A DNA stretch of 20,381 nucleotides, from assembly GCF_963675165.1 (NCBI RefSeq), contig NW_026986603.1, forward strand, positions 1-20,381. Direction: 5' to 3'. Each line of letters opens with the position of its first letter. The first letter of the stretch is position 1. The notes beneath the pieces were generated by a model. The model worked only from the letters and a program-made list of their open reading frames with translations. It made no database searches and had not been told where the DNA came from. Shown here in pieces: positions 6,267 through 12,897 of the stretch. Origin of the DNA: Halichondria panicea (Eukaryota; Porifera; Demospongiae; Suberitida; Halichondriidae). Both the position numbers and the translations under genes were made by a program.

Positions 6267-7074
6267 TTATTTTAAACCTGTCTCTTATAATGTTCACATA
6301 TCTATCAGCTAGGTACTCTTGGCTTTGTTCCCCACCGTGGTAACCTGGGTCTTCGCCTGAAAACGGATACTCATTTGTAGCATATGCTGGTGTATCCTCA
6401 AAGTCCAAAGTTAAACAACGATCGGGTATACTCCAAGGAAATTCATCACGCACAGTTGTACTGTCGTATATGTTGCAAGCCACTAGCAAGAAAGGAATGT
6501 TCGCATGGTGTAATCTAAATATACCATCACTGATAATGTATCTATCCTGTTGTAATTTCCAATTGTTGTCGTACATGTAATTGATGTACTGCTTTACTGC
6601 TGTTGCTGTATTCTTGTCCAACTTTTGACTACGGTAATGATGATCATAGTTTTCTGCTAAACTGAAAATAGTTTCTGAAATCATCCTGTAGTTGTTGTTG
6701 CCCCAGTTAATATTGTTAACTCCTACCTTGGGGTCATAGCCAGTGCCGTGATCTGTTTGCAGGTGTTGCTGTAGGTCACTGTTCCAACCTTTGTTTTCGT
6801 TCTTGGGTGCTACATAAGGTGCGGCCCCTCCTGGTATTTCCATCCTGTCATGAAATGTGGGTGCTACTATAGCAAAGTCTGGCTTTTGGCGTAGTATCTC
6901 ATCTATCATTACACGTATGCCGCCATTGCTCATGCCCTGACGTGCCAAGTGTACCAAGTCCCAATCCAATTTAGCCGCTAGTTTTTCGCCCCAACTGGTT
7001 CCTACTAGTGCAGGGTCTGTACTGGGCGCACTGAAACTGCACCCTGTGATCATTAGTTTTTTTCTTATTGCCAC
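6259..7074 (-). CDS. Second SGNH/GDSL-hydrolase-like protein
   Basis: 271 residues. Block I is LMITGCSFSAP (S13 candidate nucleophile). LARQGMSNGGIRVMIDEIL gives the block II Gly and an Asn (N50). A strand PDFAIVAPTFHDRMEI follows. Near the C-terminus GEDPGYHGGEQSQEYLADRY gives an Asp/His pair (D242, H246) for block V. The overall layout parallels the other SGNH-like protein in this operon (2770-3504), but sequence identity is low beyond the motifs. It may act on an acylated or sulfated sugar; the substrate is unknown. The start lies 10 bases inside the end of uvsW. Confidence 0.6.
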   Translation of the reverse strand: MAIRKKLMITGCSFSAPSTDPALVGTSWGEKLAAKLDWDLVHLARQGMSNGGIRVMIDEILRQKPDFAIVAPTFHDRMEIPGGAAPYVAPKNENKGWNSDLQQHLQTDHGTGYDPKVGVNNINWGNNNYRMISETIFSLAENYDHHYRSQKLDKNTATAVKQYINYMYDNNWKLQQDRYIISDGIFRLHHANIPFLLVACNIYDSTTVRDEFPWSIPDRCLTLDFEDTPAYATNEYPFSGEDPGYHGGEQSQEYLADRYVNIIRDRFKIND

Positions 7075-8519
7075 TTTGTTTTCTCCACAGCAAACGGATA
7101 GTTTGCATCTCGATAGAATGCTTTACGTTTGGTTAAGTGTCTTTTTGCGAACTTGCAGGTACTGGTTATATCCCAGATCTGCACGAAGTCTTTGTCTTGG
7201 GCTTTACGAATGCCCCGACCAATGCTTTGAATAACACGTACAAAACTCTTACCAGGTTCAATGAGAACAAGATTAAAAATACGGGGAATGTTAATACCAA
7301 CACTAGCAACACCGTAAGTGGCGATAATGATCTTGCCTTCTGCTTCTGCCACTTCATCATAGTGTTCTTTTCTTTCTCCGGCTTTAGTTGATCCTGATAC
7401 AAATACACTGTCTGGTAGTCTTCCGGCTAGTTCTTTACCTGCGGATATTCTGTCTACTAGAATAAGTGTGTTGCCTGACTCATTAATAGTACTTATCAGT
7501 CCACTGATGTAGTCTAAACGTTCTTGATTCTCCAGCAAATACTTTAGTTCGCTTTGATAGTTTGTATACTCTGTATGATCCACAAGTTGTACAACATTAA
7601 CATGGCACATGGCCAAGTGTCCTGCTTCCTGTAGTTCACGTGCGCTTAGTTGCCCTACTACTGAACCTAAGTTGCAGAATATGCTCATGTACTCAAACTG
7701 TTCTTTGGGTATGGTGCCTGTTAGTCCCCAACGTATAGGGATACGACTCATTGGTCCACTCAGTAATGTTTTAAGTGCGTCTGCTTTAGCACCGTGTACC
7801 TCATCAACAATAACACCCACTACACCTTCCAAGAACTCACCAATGGTAATGTCTGCTTCTGCGTTCCTGGTTTGTTTCAGCATGTTGTTGAGACTTTGCC
7901 AAGTACATATGGTATGCACACGACCAAACTCTTTTCTATCACCAAAATAAACACCAACATCCAAGTCCAAGTTATCAAAGTCTTCTTCGGTTTGCGTGAC
8001 CAAACTCTTGTTAGGCACAATAACAATAGTACGACCGTACTCACTAACCTTGTCAGCAAGTGCCGCTGTCATTATGGTTTTACCTGCGCCTGTTGCTACT
8101 TCTTGCACACACTGCGGATTCTTCAAGAAGTTGTTTACCAACTCAACTTGATAGTCCCTTAGTTCAATAGGCTCACCCACTTTAGGATGATTCTTGGGCC
8201 ACGCCTTATGCGAATAACTCTGTTCATTTACTTCTGTAAAGTCAAACTTGGTCCTGTAGTCCCTGAGGTCTTCCACTTCAATATCATATCCTTGTTCATC
8301 AAGATATGGAAGTATCTCTGGCAATAGATTAATGTATGTGGTCCCGCCAAGATTAAAGAATGGCACTTTACCATCCCAACGTCCTAATCTAACTGCTGGT
8401 TGATAACGTGCGCCAGGAACATCAAACTTAAACTTGCGCACCAATGCTGTTCGGGTGCCCAATTCTAGTCCTTCGATCTTTACATTAACTTCATCTTTGA
8501 TTATTAACTTGGCTTGCAA
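7065..8519 (-). CDS. uvsW: UvsW-type SF2 DNA/RNA helicase
   Basis: 484 residues with a probable TTG start at 8519, chosen because AAAGGAAAAT lies just upstream and the product then begins, as UvsW does, right at the small N-terminal DNA-binding domain (QAKLIIKDEVNVKIEG, then VPGARYQPAVRLGRWDGKV). No ATG is available without deep overlap into the upstream gene. Helicase motifs: Q-type RDYQ, Walker A ATGAGKT (142-148), DEVH (239-242), LTGT (266-269), QSIGRGIRK (431-439). UvsW unwinds branched DNA and R-loops, drives fork regression, and in T4 switches replication from origin-dependent to recombination-dependent mode. It is adjacent to a HARP-like protein. Confidence 0.9.
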   Translation of the reverse strand: MQAKLIIKDEVNVKIEGLELGTRTALVRKFKFDVPGARYQPAVRLGRWDGKVPFFNLGGTTYINLLPEILPYLDEQGYDIEVEDLRDYRTKFDFTEVNEQSYSHKAWPKNHPKVGEPIELRDYQVELVNNFLKNPQCVQEVATGAGKTIMTAALADKVSEYGRTIVIVPNKSLVTQTEEDFDNLDLDVGVYFGDRKEFGRVHTICTWQSLNNMLKQTRNAEADITIGEFLEGVVGVIVDEVHGAKADALKTLLSGPMSRIPIRWGLTGTIPKEQFEYMSIFCNLGSVVGQLSARELQEAGHLAMCHVNVVQLVDHTEYTNYQSELKYLLENQERLDYISGLISTINESGNTLILVDRISAGKELAGRLPDSVFVSGSTKAGERKEHYDEVAEAEGKIIIATYGVASVGINIPRIFNLVLIEPGKSFVRVIQSIGRGIRKAQDKDFVQIWDITSTCKFAKRHLTKRKAFYRDANYPFAVEKTKWQ

Positions 8520-8520
8520 T

Positions 8521-9678
8521 CTATTTTCCTTTGTATGTATTGTACACTTCTGCGGCAAAGAACACAACCTTTTCAGCACGTTGTAGCAATAAAGTTTTTT
8601 CTGCACCATGCATCATGCCAGCACTGGTCACCAACAGTGGAATATCCTGTGGCCAGTGTGAGCGGTATTTGGTAAAGTAAACAACCTTTTTGCCTGTTGT
8701 GTCGATAGGTTCATTATCGCGTGGTGCGAACAGTACATCCTCTTCATTAAAATAACCTAACACAAACTTGTCTCGTAGTCTATTGCTGAGGTCTGGTTCG
8801 TACACATAGATAGGAAACCTATTGCTTACTTCAGCATACACAAACAACTGGTCCAATACTTCTTTTTCTATGTCTGGATTATACCTTGTGTGATTGTGCC
8901 TTAGCAAATTATAAAGTCTAGTAGATTTGTACCTGCTGATAAACAAATCTTCAACTGTTGGACTTATGGCAAAATAACATATGGCAGCAAGGTCAACAAT
9001 TTTTATTAAATTGTCAATTGTTATATCCCCTGCCTTTTCCTGTACAAACTCCAACAACGAGTCGGGTGCATTCACAAGGCTAAGTTTTTCATCTACCATG
9101 TCTAACTCAATACCATATGGTTGCACTTGCTGTATTTTTTGTTCAATCTCCAAGGTCCTGGCATCTATTTCAAAGTTATTTTCTCTTGCCAACTGTAACA
9201 CAGTAATAAAGTTTGGTTCAGTTAGTGCAATATGCCATTGCTTTTTGTTATCGTTTTCAAATCTCCAACTGCCTTTGCTTTCTTTACACAAGTCCCTAAC
9301 CAAATCTACTATCTTTGGTTCAAAACTAAACTGCAATACTATGTGGTCCTGTTCTATCCACATCAGTCTCCTGCGATCTATAGAACGTAGTTGCATTCTA
9401 TACTGCGGTGATTCAACAGGACCAACGTCTATGCCTAGGTTAGCAAGTTGCCGCTGATACTTTAGTATTAGTTTGCATGCCAATTCTGCTTGTCTGTCTG
9501 TGAGTGCAATTCCGCTACGCACACCAGTTGCCATGCTGTTGATTACTCTAACATCATATCTAGCCAAACTGATAACAGGATCGATCCTACCAAATATACC
9601 ATAGTACTGATTGGTTGCAGGATCTTTATCACCGTTGATAATTTCTAAGTAATCTTCTACATGTGGGAATTTTCGCAT
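8521..9678 (-). CDS. HARP-like-domain protein next to uvsW
   Basis: 385 residues from the ATG at 9678; a GTG at 9696 would add six residues, and neither has a clear ribosome site. An N-terminal part (ALTDRQAELACKLILKYQRQLANLGI) resembles segments preceding the helicase core in some phage ATPases. Residues 118-180 in the longer numbering (DHIVLQFSFEPKIVDLVRDL, KGSWRFENDNKKQWHIAL, ITVLQLARENNFEI) follow the pattern of the HARP domain of SMARCAL1 annealing helicases: F-Y-p-lv--ik-l, W, W-ipl. The C-terminal half (VYFTKYRSHW, PLLVTSAGMMHGAEKTLLLQ) has helicase-like strands but no Walker motif. I infer a DNA-annealing or fork-binding partner of UvsW. Stop to TTG start spacing is one base. Confidence 0.5.
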   Translation of the reverse strand: MRKFPHVEDYLEIINGDKDPATNQYYGIFGRIDPVISLARYDVRVINSMATGVRSGIALTDRQAELACKLILKYQRQLANLGIDVGPVESPQYRMQLRSIDRRRLMWIEQDHIVLQFSFEPKIVDLVRDLCKESKGSWRFENDNKKQWHIALTEPNFITVLQLARENNFEIDARTLEIEQKIQQVQPYGIELDMVDEKLSLVNAPDSLLEFVQEKAGDITIDNLIKIVDLAAICYFAISPTVEDLFISRYKSTRLYNLLRHNHTRYNPDIEKEVLDQLFVYAEVSNRFPIYVYEPDLSNRLRDKFVLGYFNEEDVLFAPRDNEPIDTTGKKVVYFTKYRSHWPQDIPLLVTSAGMMHGAEKTLLLQRAEKVVFFAAEVYNTYKGK

Positions 9679-9704
9679 CTTAGGATAAGTATACACTAGT
9701 GAGT

Positions 9705-9710
9705 ATTATA
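9705..9710 (-). promoter_or_regulatory. Possible promoter -10 (TATAAT) before the HARP-like gene
   Basis: TATAATAC on the minus strand sits directly after the terminator of the preceding operon and 27 bases before the ATG at 9678. No -35 box is recognisable because the terminator stem occupies that place. It could be a phage-sigma-type or weak host promoter restarting transcription of the HARP-like/uvsW operon. Confidence 0.3.
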
Positions 9711-9715
9711 AAGTC

Positions 9716-9751
9716 AAAAAGAAGCCTACCGGATTATTACATCCGATAGGC
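9716..9751 (-). terminator. Rho-independent terminator after the AAA ATPase/oxygenase operon
   Basis: On the minus strand an 11-bp stem (arms 9751-9741 and 9734-9724) with a 6-base loop is followed by TTCTTTTTG. One pair is a G-U wobble in minus-strand RNA but an A-C mismatch in plus-strand RNA, and only the minus strand has the T-run, so the terminator faces left. It separates the oxygenase operon from the HARP-like/uvsW operon. Confidence 0.85.
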
Positions 9752-9794
9752 CCAAAGGAACCGACATAAAAGGAGCTAACAAAAATGTCGGTTG

Positions 9795-10367
9795 TTACAA
9801 CCCAAAGTTATAATCAAACAACTCTGGGTTAAACCTGCTACTTAGAATTGCTCTAAACTTGCTATGTTCTGTCACTGGCTTGTGCGGTGTATGGTTGTTT
9901 ACAAAGGCACAGGTTGTTGCTGGCATTCTATCTATTTCTACTGCTGTTGATTCGTTATAAAATAAAACCTTGTCTTTGCCGTCTTCTGGATTAACTGTGT
10001 TGATAATTGGTTCTTCTGCACTGTACCAAACTGTATATGAATCTTCGCAGTTTACGATTGGTACGTTAAAAGCAAAACATCTTTCGCTTGGATCATAAAC
10101 ATCTGTGTGAATCTGTAATGTTGTGTCTTTATTTGTTGTTATTAAGGCACTGGTGTGCCATCTTTCTTCTAATCCCAAAATATTTATAAGTTGAGTATAT
10201 CTTGGCGACAATTTCTTTATCTGTTCTACGTCTACGTGTATAAACTGCCCTGGGTCAGTTTCCCAGTTTGGGATAACTTGTGGCACAATGTTCCATAGTT
10301 CCTTTTGCATTTCTGCAAGGTTATCCACGGCTACCTCATGCCAATTCCAAACTGGGACCTGTACCAT
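9795..10367 (-). CDS. 2OG-Fe(II) oxygenase-like protein
   Basis: 190 residues. A beta-strand section LQIHTDVYDPSERCFAFNVPIV (84-105) contains HxD (H87, D89), and NNHTPHKPVTEHSKFRAILSSRF (157-179) supplies the distal His (H162) and an Arg (R172) ten residues on. This is the usual iron and 2-oxoglutarate binding arrangement of a double-stranded beta-helix dioxygenase, close to aspartyl/asparaginyl hydroxylase-like phage proteins. Such enzymes hydroxylate proteins, sugars or bases. It follows the AAA ATPase by one base (TAATATG) and precedes the terminator, so the two form one transcript. Confidence 0.6.
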   Translation of the reverse strand: MVQVPVWNWHEVAVDNLAEMQKELWNIVPQVIPNWETDPGQFIHVDVEQIKKLSPRYTQLINILGLEERWHTSALITTNKDTTLQIHTDVYDPSERCFAFNVPIVNCEDSYTVWYSAEEPIINTVNPEDGKDKVLFYNESTAVEIDRMPATTCAFVNNHTPHKPVTEHSKFRAILSSRFNPELFDYNFGL

Positions 10368-10368
10368 A

Positions 10369-11406
10369 TTATGCTGACTTCATACAAGTTGACTCAGTCA
10401 TTGCTCGCCAGTTACCTGGGAAGCTCTTGTACAACTGAGCAATTTTAATTGCCATACGCAGACTCATTTCACGTAATCTGCTCTTGTTGGTATCCATGAA
10501 CTCAATGATATCGTCCTGCCCACTCTGTTCGATATCCAGGTCCTGGAACAACGCACCACTCTTAGCAATCTGTTTGATACGCAATATCTTGTCACGCATG
10601 CTGTCCAGTGTAAGATCCAAGTAGTGACATCGTGACTGCAATGCATCCAAGTGATCACGTAGTTTCTGTGAGCGTACCTTGTCAAACTTCAAGTTGGTGA
10701 TAAAAATCACACTGCCTTTGAAGTAGAACGAATCGGGTATGTCTTCGCTACGCAACACTCTGGATTCTGCCAACCAACTGATCTTGCGTTTCTTGCCTGA
10801 GTCCAGTGCACCTTTTAGTAGGTTAAGTGCAACGTCATCCATTAAGATTGCATCACAGTCATCAAACACAACCAAACAATTACGGTCTGAATACTTGTAA
10901 AGTGTTTGGTACAGGCCAATTGGCGTAGCAGAACCTTTTACAACTTCTGCTCGTAACCTACGTCCTGCGATTTGATCAAACAGTGTGGCCTTTTCAATCT
11001 CCTGCTCAACACCATAACTCTTACCAACCCCTGGAGGGCCACTTACGATCATTGCAGTGATCTCGTTTTGGGTTGCGGCTTTGGTCATGTCCTCAAGTAT
11101 TTGAAAACGCTGAGCAATCTGTTCAATGCGTTCTTCGTCGCTAACACCAGCATTTGGATCTGCTTCAGCTTGTGTTACCAACTGCTGTACTGCTTGATCT
11201 GACTCAGTTGTGAACTCGTAGTCAGCAACGCCATTCAATTTGATGCGAAGTTTTTCTGGATAGGCAGGAAACTGGTTACCGTTTTGTACTGTAACAAAGC
11301 CACCGTCATCACTGGATTGAAATTGTTTTACCAATTGAAAAGTCTTACCACTGATGTCCATATTGCGATATGAACCAGACTTGATCTTGATATATGCTGT
11401 AGACAT
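10369..11406 (-). CDS. AAA+ family ATPase
   Basis: 345 residues. After a beta-rich N-terminal region of about 65 residues and a helical linker comes an AAA core: Walker A GPPGVGKS (123-130), Walker B CLVVFDDCD (177-185), sensor 1 SVIFITN (232-238), and a C-terminal helical lid with an Arg-rich stretch (NKSRLREMSLRMAI). It is not gp44: the core is longer in the N-terminus and lacks the clamp-loader SRC motif. Similar single-AAA proteins are common in marine T4-like phages without assigned role. A strong ribosome site (AAAGGAGC) precedes the ATG and an early promoter lies about 57 bases upstream, so it is likely an abundant early protein. Confidence 0.75.
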   Translation of the reverse strand: MSTAYIKIKSGSYRNMDISGKTFQLVKQFQSSDDGGFVTVQNGNQFPAYPEKLRIKLNGVADYEFTTESDQAVQQLVTQAEADPNAGVSDEERIEQIAQRFQILEDMTKAATQNEITAMIVSGPPGVGKSYGVEQEIEKATLFDQIAGRRLRAEVVKGSATPIGLYQTLYKYSDRNCLVVFDDCDAILMDDVALNLLKGALDSGKKRKISWLAESRVLRSEDIPDSFYFKGSVIFITNLKFDKVRSQKLRDHLDALQSRCHYLDLTLDSMRDKILRIKQIAKSGALFQDLDIEQSGQDDIIEFMDTNKSRLREMSLRMAIKIAQLYKSFPGNWRAMTESTCMKSA

Positions 11407-11462
11407 ATAAGGCTCCTTTGAAAAATTATAAAATATATTACTTGTTTTGTTATTATATGTTC

Positions 11463-11491
11463 ATTTTACGCTCTTTTGGCGCAGTTGTCAA
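11463..11491 (-). promoter_or_regulatory. Early promoter TTGACA-17-TAAAAT (for the AAA ATPase)
   Basis: -35 TTGACA (11491-11486), 17-base spacer, -10 TAAAAT (11468-11463), with CCAAAA at spacer positions 7-12 and a G at 15. It starts eight bases past the stop of the 54-residue gene and sits about 57 bases before the ATPase ATG. Same architecture as the promoters at 12384-12412 and 12828-12856. Reads as a host-sigma70 early promoter. Confidence 0.8.
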
Positions 11492-11498
11492 CCTCTCA

Positions 11499-11663
11499 TT
11501 ATCCGTAGTTCCTAGGGTCATTTTCCTCAGGTCCGAATCTACCTTCTTTCTTTACAGCCCAATGATCACCTGCGTTATCATCTCTTTCGACATAACGAGT
11601 TGGCGATGGTGAAAACAGTATCCTAAATATCAAGCCTATTGTTATATCCCATAAAAATCTCAT
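11499..11663 (-). CDS. Small membrane-anchored-type protein (54 aa)
   Basis: Found by reading the gap between larger genes. A textbook ribosome site (AGGAGG) lies ten bases before the ATG. The product begins MRFLWDITIGLIFRILF, a short hydrophobic segment able to anchor in the membrane, followed by a polar tail with RYVERDDNAGDHWAVKK and GRFGPEENDPRNYG. The polar tail is reminiscent of small proteins in T4-like cyanophages. Function unknown. It is the last gene of the four-gene unit driven from 12384-12412 and its stop lies just before the next early promoter. Confidence 0.75.
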   Translation of the reverse strand: MRFLWDITIGLIFRILFSPSPTRYVERDDNAGDHWAVKKEGRFGPEENDPRNYG

Positions 11664-11665
11664 TG

Positions 11666-11812
11666 TTAATATACCTCCTGGACTTCTTCGGTTTTAATTT
11701 TGCAATATGCAAGTCTCTCAGCATCTTCCCAAGTATACCCTTCAGACTCATACTCCTCGATTAGGTCCTGGTATCTTTGTTCGTAATACTCTTCGTTTGC
11801 ATGACAACTCAT
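11666..11812 (-). CDS. Small acidic protein (48 aa)
   Basis: The ATG overlaps the stop of the preceding gene (TAATG). The product begins MSCHANEEYYEQRYQDLIEE and is acidic and helical, with CxxH-like N-terminus and a second Cys (CKIKTEE) near the end. Its 3' end carries the AGGAGG used by the next gene. Small MSCH-type acidic proteins occur in T4-like marine phages; function unknown. Tight coupling to both neighbours makes it a real gene despite its size. Confidence 0.7.
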   Translation of the reverse strand: MSCHANEEYYEQRYQDLIEEYESEGYTWEDAERLAYCKIKTEEVQEVY

Positions 11813-12105
11813 TATAACGCTCCTGTCCATCTAATTTCAAAATCTTCTAATATGTTACCACGTGCAAAGTTGGTTGCTGGTGCGGCCCAACTTGCGGCTT
11901 TGAGTATGTCACCTTTTGAAAACTTTGTATCGTCCTGCTTAACAATAAAACTGTGAACACTGTTGCGTTGTGTAACTTTGTAGTACTTCTTGCCTTCACG
12001 GATCTCGATGCTGTCAGCAAACTCTTTCTGCATGTCCACGTTATCACAACGGCTGTTGTAGTCTTGGATCATTTTCTGCTTGTAGATTTCTAATTGTTGT
12101 TCCAT
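11812..12105 (-). CDS. Small early protein of unknown function (97 aa)
   Basis: Start chosen at 12105 because GGGAG precedes it, and because the longer in-frame start would run into the upstream gene. N-terminal helix MEQQLEIYKQKMIQDYNSR, then a strand-rich part (YYKVTQRNSVHSFIVKQDD) and the ending TNFARGNILEDFEIRWTGAL. Looks like a small alpha/beta soluble protein. Not recognised. Early expression from the 12384-12412 promoter is likely. Confidence 0.7.
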   Translation of the reverse strand: MEQQLEIYKQKMIQDYNSRCDNVDMQKEFADSIEIREGKKYYKVTQRNSVHSFIVKQDDTKFSKGDILKAASWAAPATNFARGNILEDFEIRWTGAL

Positions 12106-12118
12106 TATAATCTCCCTA

Positions 12119-12352
12119 TTATTCGCAAAAATCAAATGCGTATTCGTCAGTGATGCCGCATCTGTGCATTTGCACATTACCGAATACATATTGAAGTTTA
12201 TCTAACACCTTGTCCATTATCTCTCGGCTCAAGCCATTAATGAACAACGTACCGTTATACCACTCTCTCCAGTAGAAACTATCTTTAACTACTGTATCAA
12301 GTACTGTATCAACGTCCTGTTCTACCATAAGTTCAAATGCGTTATCAGCCAT
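12119..12352 (-). CDS. Small acidic early protein (77 aa)
   Basis: ATG at 12352 preceded by AAGGAG with good spacing. A longer TTG start would lie in the promoter itself, so it is excluded. The product is acidic (MADNAFELMVEQDVDTVLD) with SFYWREWYNGTLFINGLSRE in the middle and a C-terminal Cys-rich end (HRCGITDEYAFDFCE). First gene of the four-gene early unit. Not recognised. Confidence 0.7.
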   Translation of the reverse strand: MADNAFELMVEQDVDTVLDTVVKDSFYWREWYNGTLFINGLSREIMDKVLDKLQYVFGNVQMHRCGITDEYAFDFCE

Positions 12353-12383
12353 CTGTAGCTCCTTATTAGTTAATATACGTAGT

Positions 12384-12412
12384 ATTTTAGACGATTTTGG
12401 ACCTAATGTCAA
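12384..12412 (-). promoter_or_regulatory. Early promoter TTGACA-17-TAAAAT (four small genes)
   Basis: -35 TTGACA (12412-12407) and -10 TAAAAT (12389-12384) with exact 17-base spacing and CCAAAA at spacer positions 7-12. An AT-rich tract (TAATTATTTTGG) precedes the -35, like an UP element. It drives the genes from 12352 leftward to 11499. Confidence 0.8.
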
Positions 12413-12422
12413 CCAAAATAAT

Positions 12423-12442
12423 TAGTTGTTTAAAATCAACTA
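12423..12442 (-). terminator. Weak hairpin between early units, copy 1
   Basis: 6-bp stem (TAGTTG / CAACTA) with an 8-base loop, followed on the minus strand by ATTATTTTGG. It is too weak and its T-run too broken for a strong terminator. It may attenuate read-through or protect the upstream mRNA's 3' end. Confidence 0.4.
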
Positions 12443-12453
12443 CTTAGCGGACA

Positions 12454-12783
12454 TTACTTTTGCTTTTTAATGCTGTATATGATGCCTTGAGGCGTATTTT
12501 TACTAGTAATACCCTCCGCTTTCCAATCTGCTTCTAGTTGTGCAAGAGTCTTTCTATCCGCTACTCGTGGGTTTTCTACTTTGATTGCTATTTTAGTTTT
12601 ACGAAATGTGTTGTGGACTTTCTTGTGATAGTAAACTAACTCGAGCGCAAGACGTATCTGCTCTGCTCTAAGTTTTTGCGCATCCGAATAGTTTTGCTTG
12701 TGCATATTGCTAGTGCTAATTGCGTTCATACGTGCCGCCCAAGCAAACTGTCCTGCGCTTTTGTTGTTAGTAGTATCGTCCAT
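12454..12783 (-). CDS. Basic early protein of unknown function (109 aa)
   Basis: 109 residues, lysine-rich (pattern AGQFAWAARMNAISTSNMHK, then YYHKKVHNTFRKTKIAIKVE, ending IIYSIKKQK). The middle looks helical and the product is basic, so nucleic-acid or host-protein binding is possible; not recognised. AAGGAGC precedes the ATG. It is the only gene between the two repeated cassettes, has its own early promoter (12828-12856), and its stop codon lies inside cassette copy 1. Confidence 0.7.
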   Translation of the reverse strand: MDDTTNNKSAGQFAWAARMNAISTSNMHKQNYSDAQKLRAEQIRLALELVYYHKKVHNTFRKTKIAIKVENPRVADRKTLAQLEADWKAEGITSKNTPQGIIYSIKKQK

Positions 12784-12827
12784 TTATAGCTCCTTGTTTT
12801 TGTATTAATAACTGTACTACAAGTGCT

Positions 12828-12856
12828 ATTTTAGGCTATTTTGGACAAATAGTCAA
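12828..12856 (-). promoter_or_regulatory. Early promoter TTGACT-17-TAAAAT (109-residue gene)
   Basis: -35 TTGACT (12856-12851), 17-base spacer, -10 TAAAAT (12833-12828), CCAAAA at spacer positions 7-12 and the same AT-rich upstream tract as the neighbouring promoter. The transcript would carry a leader of about 40 bases before the ATG at 12783. Confidence 0.8.
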
Positions 12857-12867
12857 CCAAAATAATT

Positions 12868-12888
12868 AGTTGTTTAAAATCAACAACT
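12868..12888 (-). terminator. Weak hairpin between early units, copy 2
   Basis: 7-bp stem (AGTTGTT / AACAACT) with a 7-base loop, followed by AATTATTTTGG on the minus strand. A one-base difference from copy 1 (A at 12885 versus T at 12441) shifts the pairing register but keeps a hairpin. Terminator strength is doubtful. Confidence 0.4.
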
Positions 12889-12897
12889 TAGCAGACA

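Larger units (their letters stand above)
12384..12462 (-). repeat. PeSL-like cassette, copy 1
   Basis: 79 bases matching 12828-12906 without gaps and with about eight differences. Reading leftward it holds the last two codons and stop of the 109-residue gene (Gln-Lys-stop), a hairpin, an AT-rich tract and the early promoter. 32 bases in the middle are identical between copies. The arrangement matches the promoter/stem-loop (PeSL) cassettes described in T-even phages, which shuffle early genes by recombination. Confidence 0.8.

Noticed and set aside
9785-9832. Plus-strand 15-codon ORF with AAAGGAG upstream
   Set aside because: No promoter or homologue recognised, and it is antisense to the oxygenase gene's end; more likely chance, the bases being part of an inverted repeat.
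10181-10188. TATAAATA on the minus strand inside the oxygenase-like gene
   Set aside because: An exact late box, but followed only by the rest of that gene and a terminator, with no gene start to serve; probably coincidence.
11418-11612. Plus-strand 64-codon frame opposite the 54-residue gene
   Set aside because: The minus frame has AGGAGG, coupling to its neighbours and a sensible product; the plus frame crosses the early promoter and lacks a ribosome site.
12353-12412. Twenty-residue longer start for the 77-residue early protein
   Set aside because: That start codon is the TTG of the promoter -35 box, so it would not be in the transcript; the ATG at 12352 has AAGGAG.
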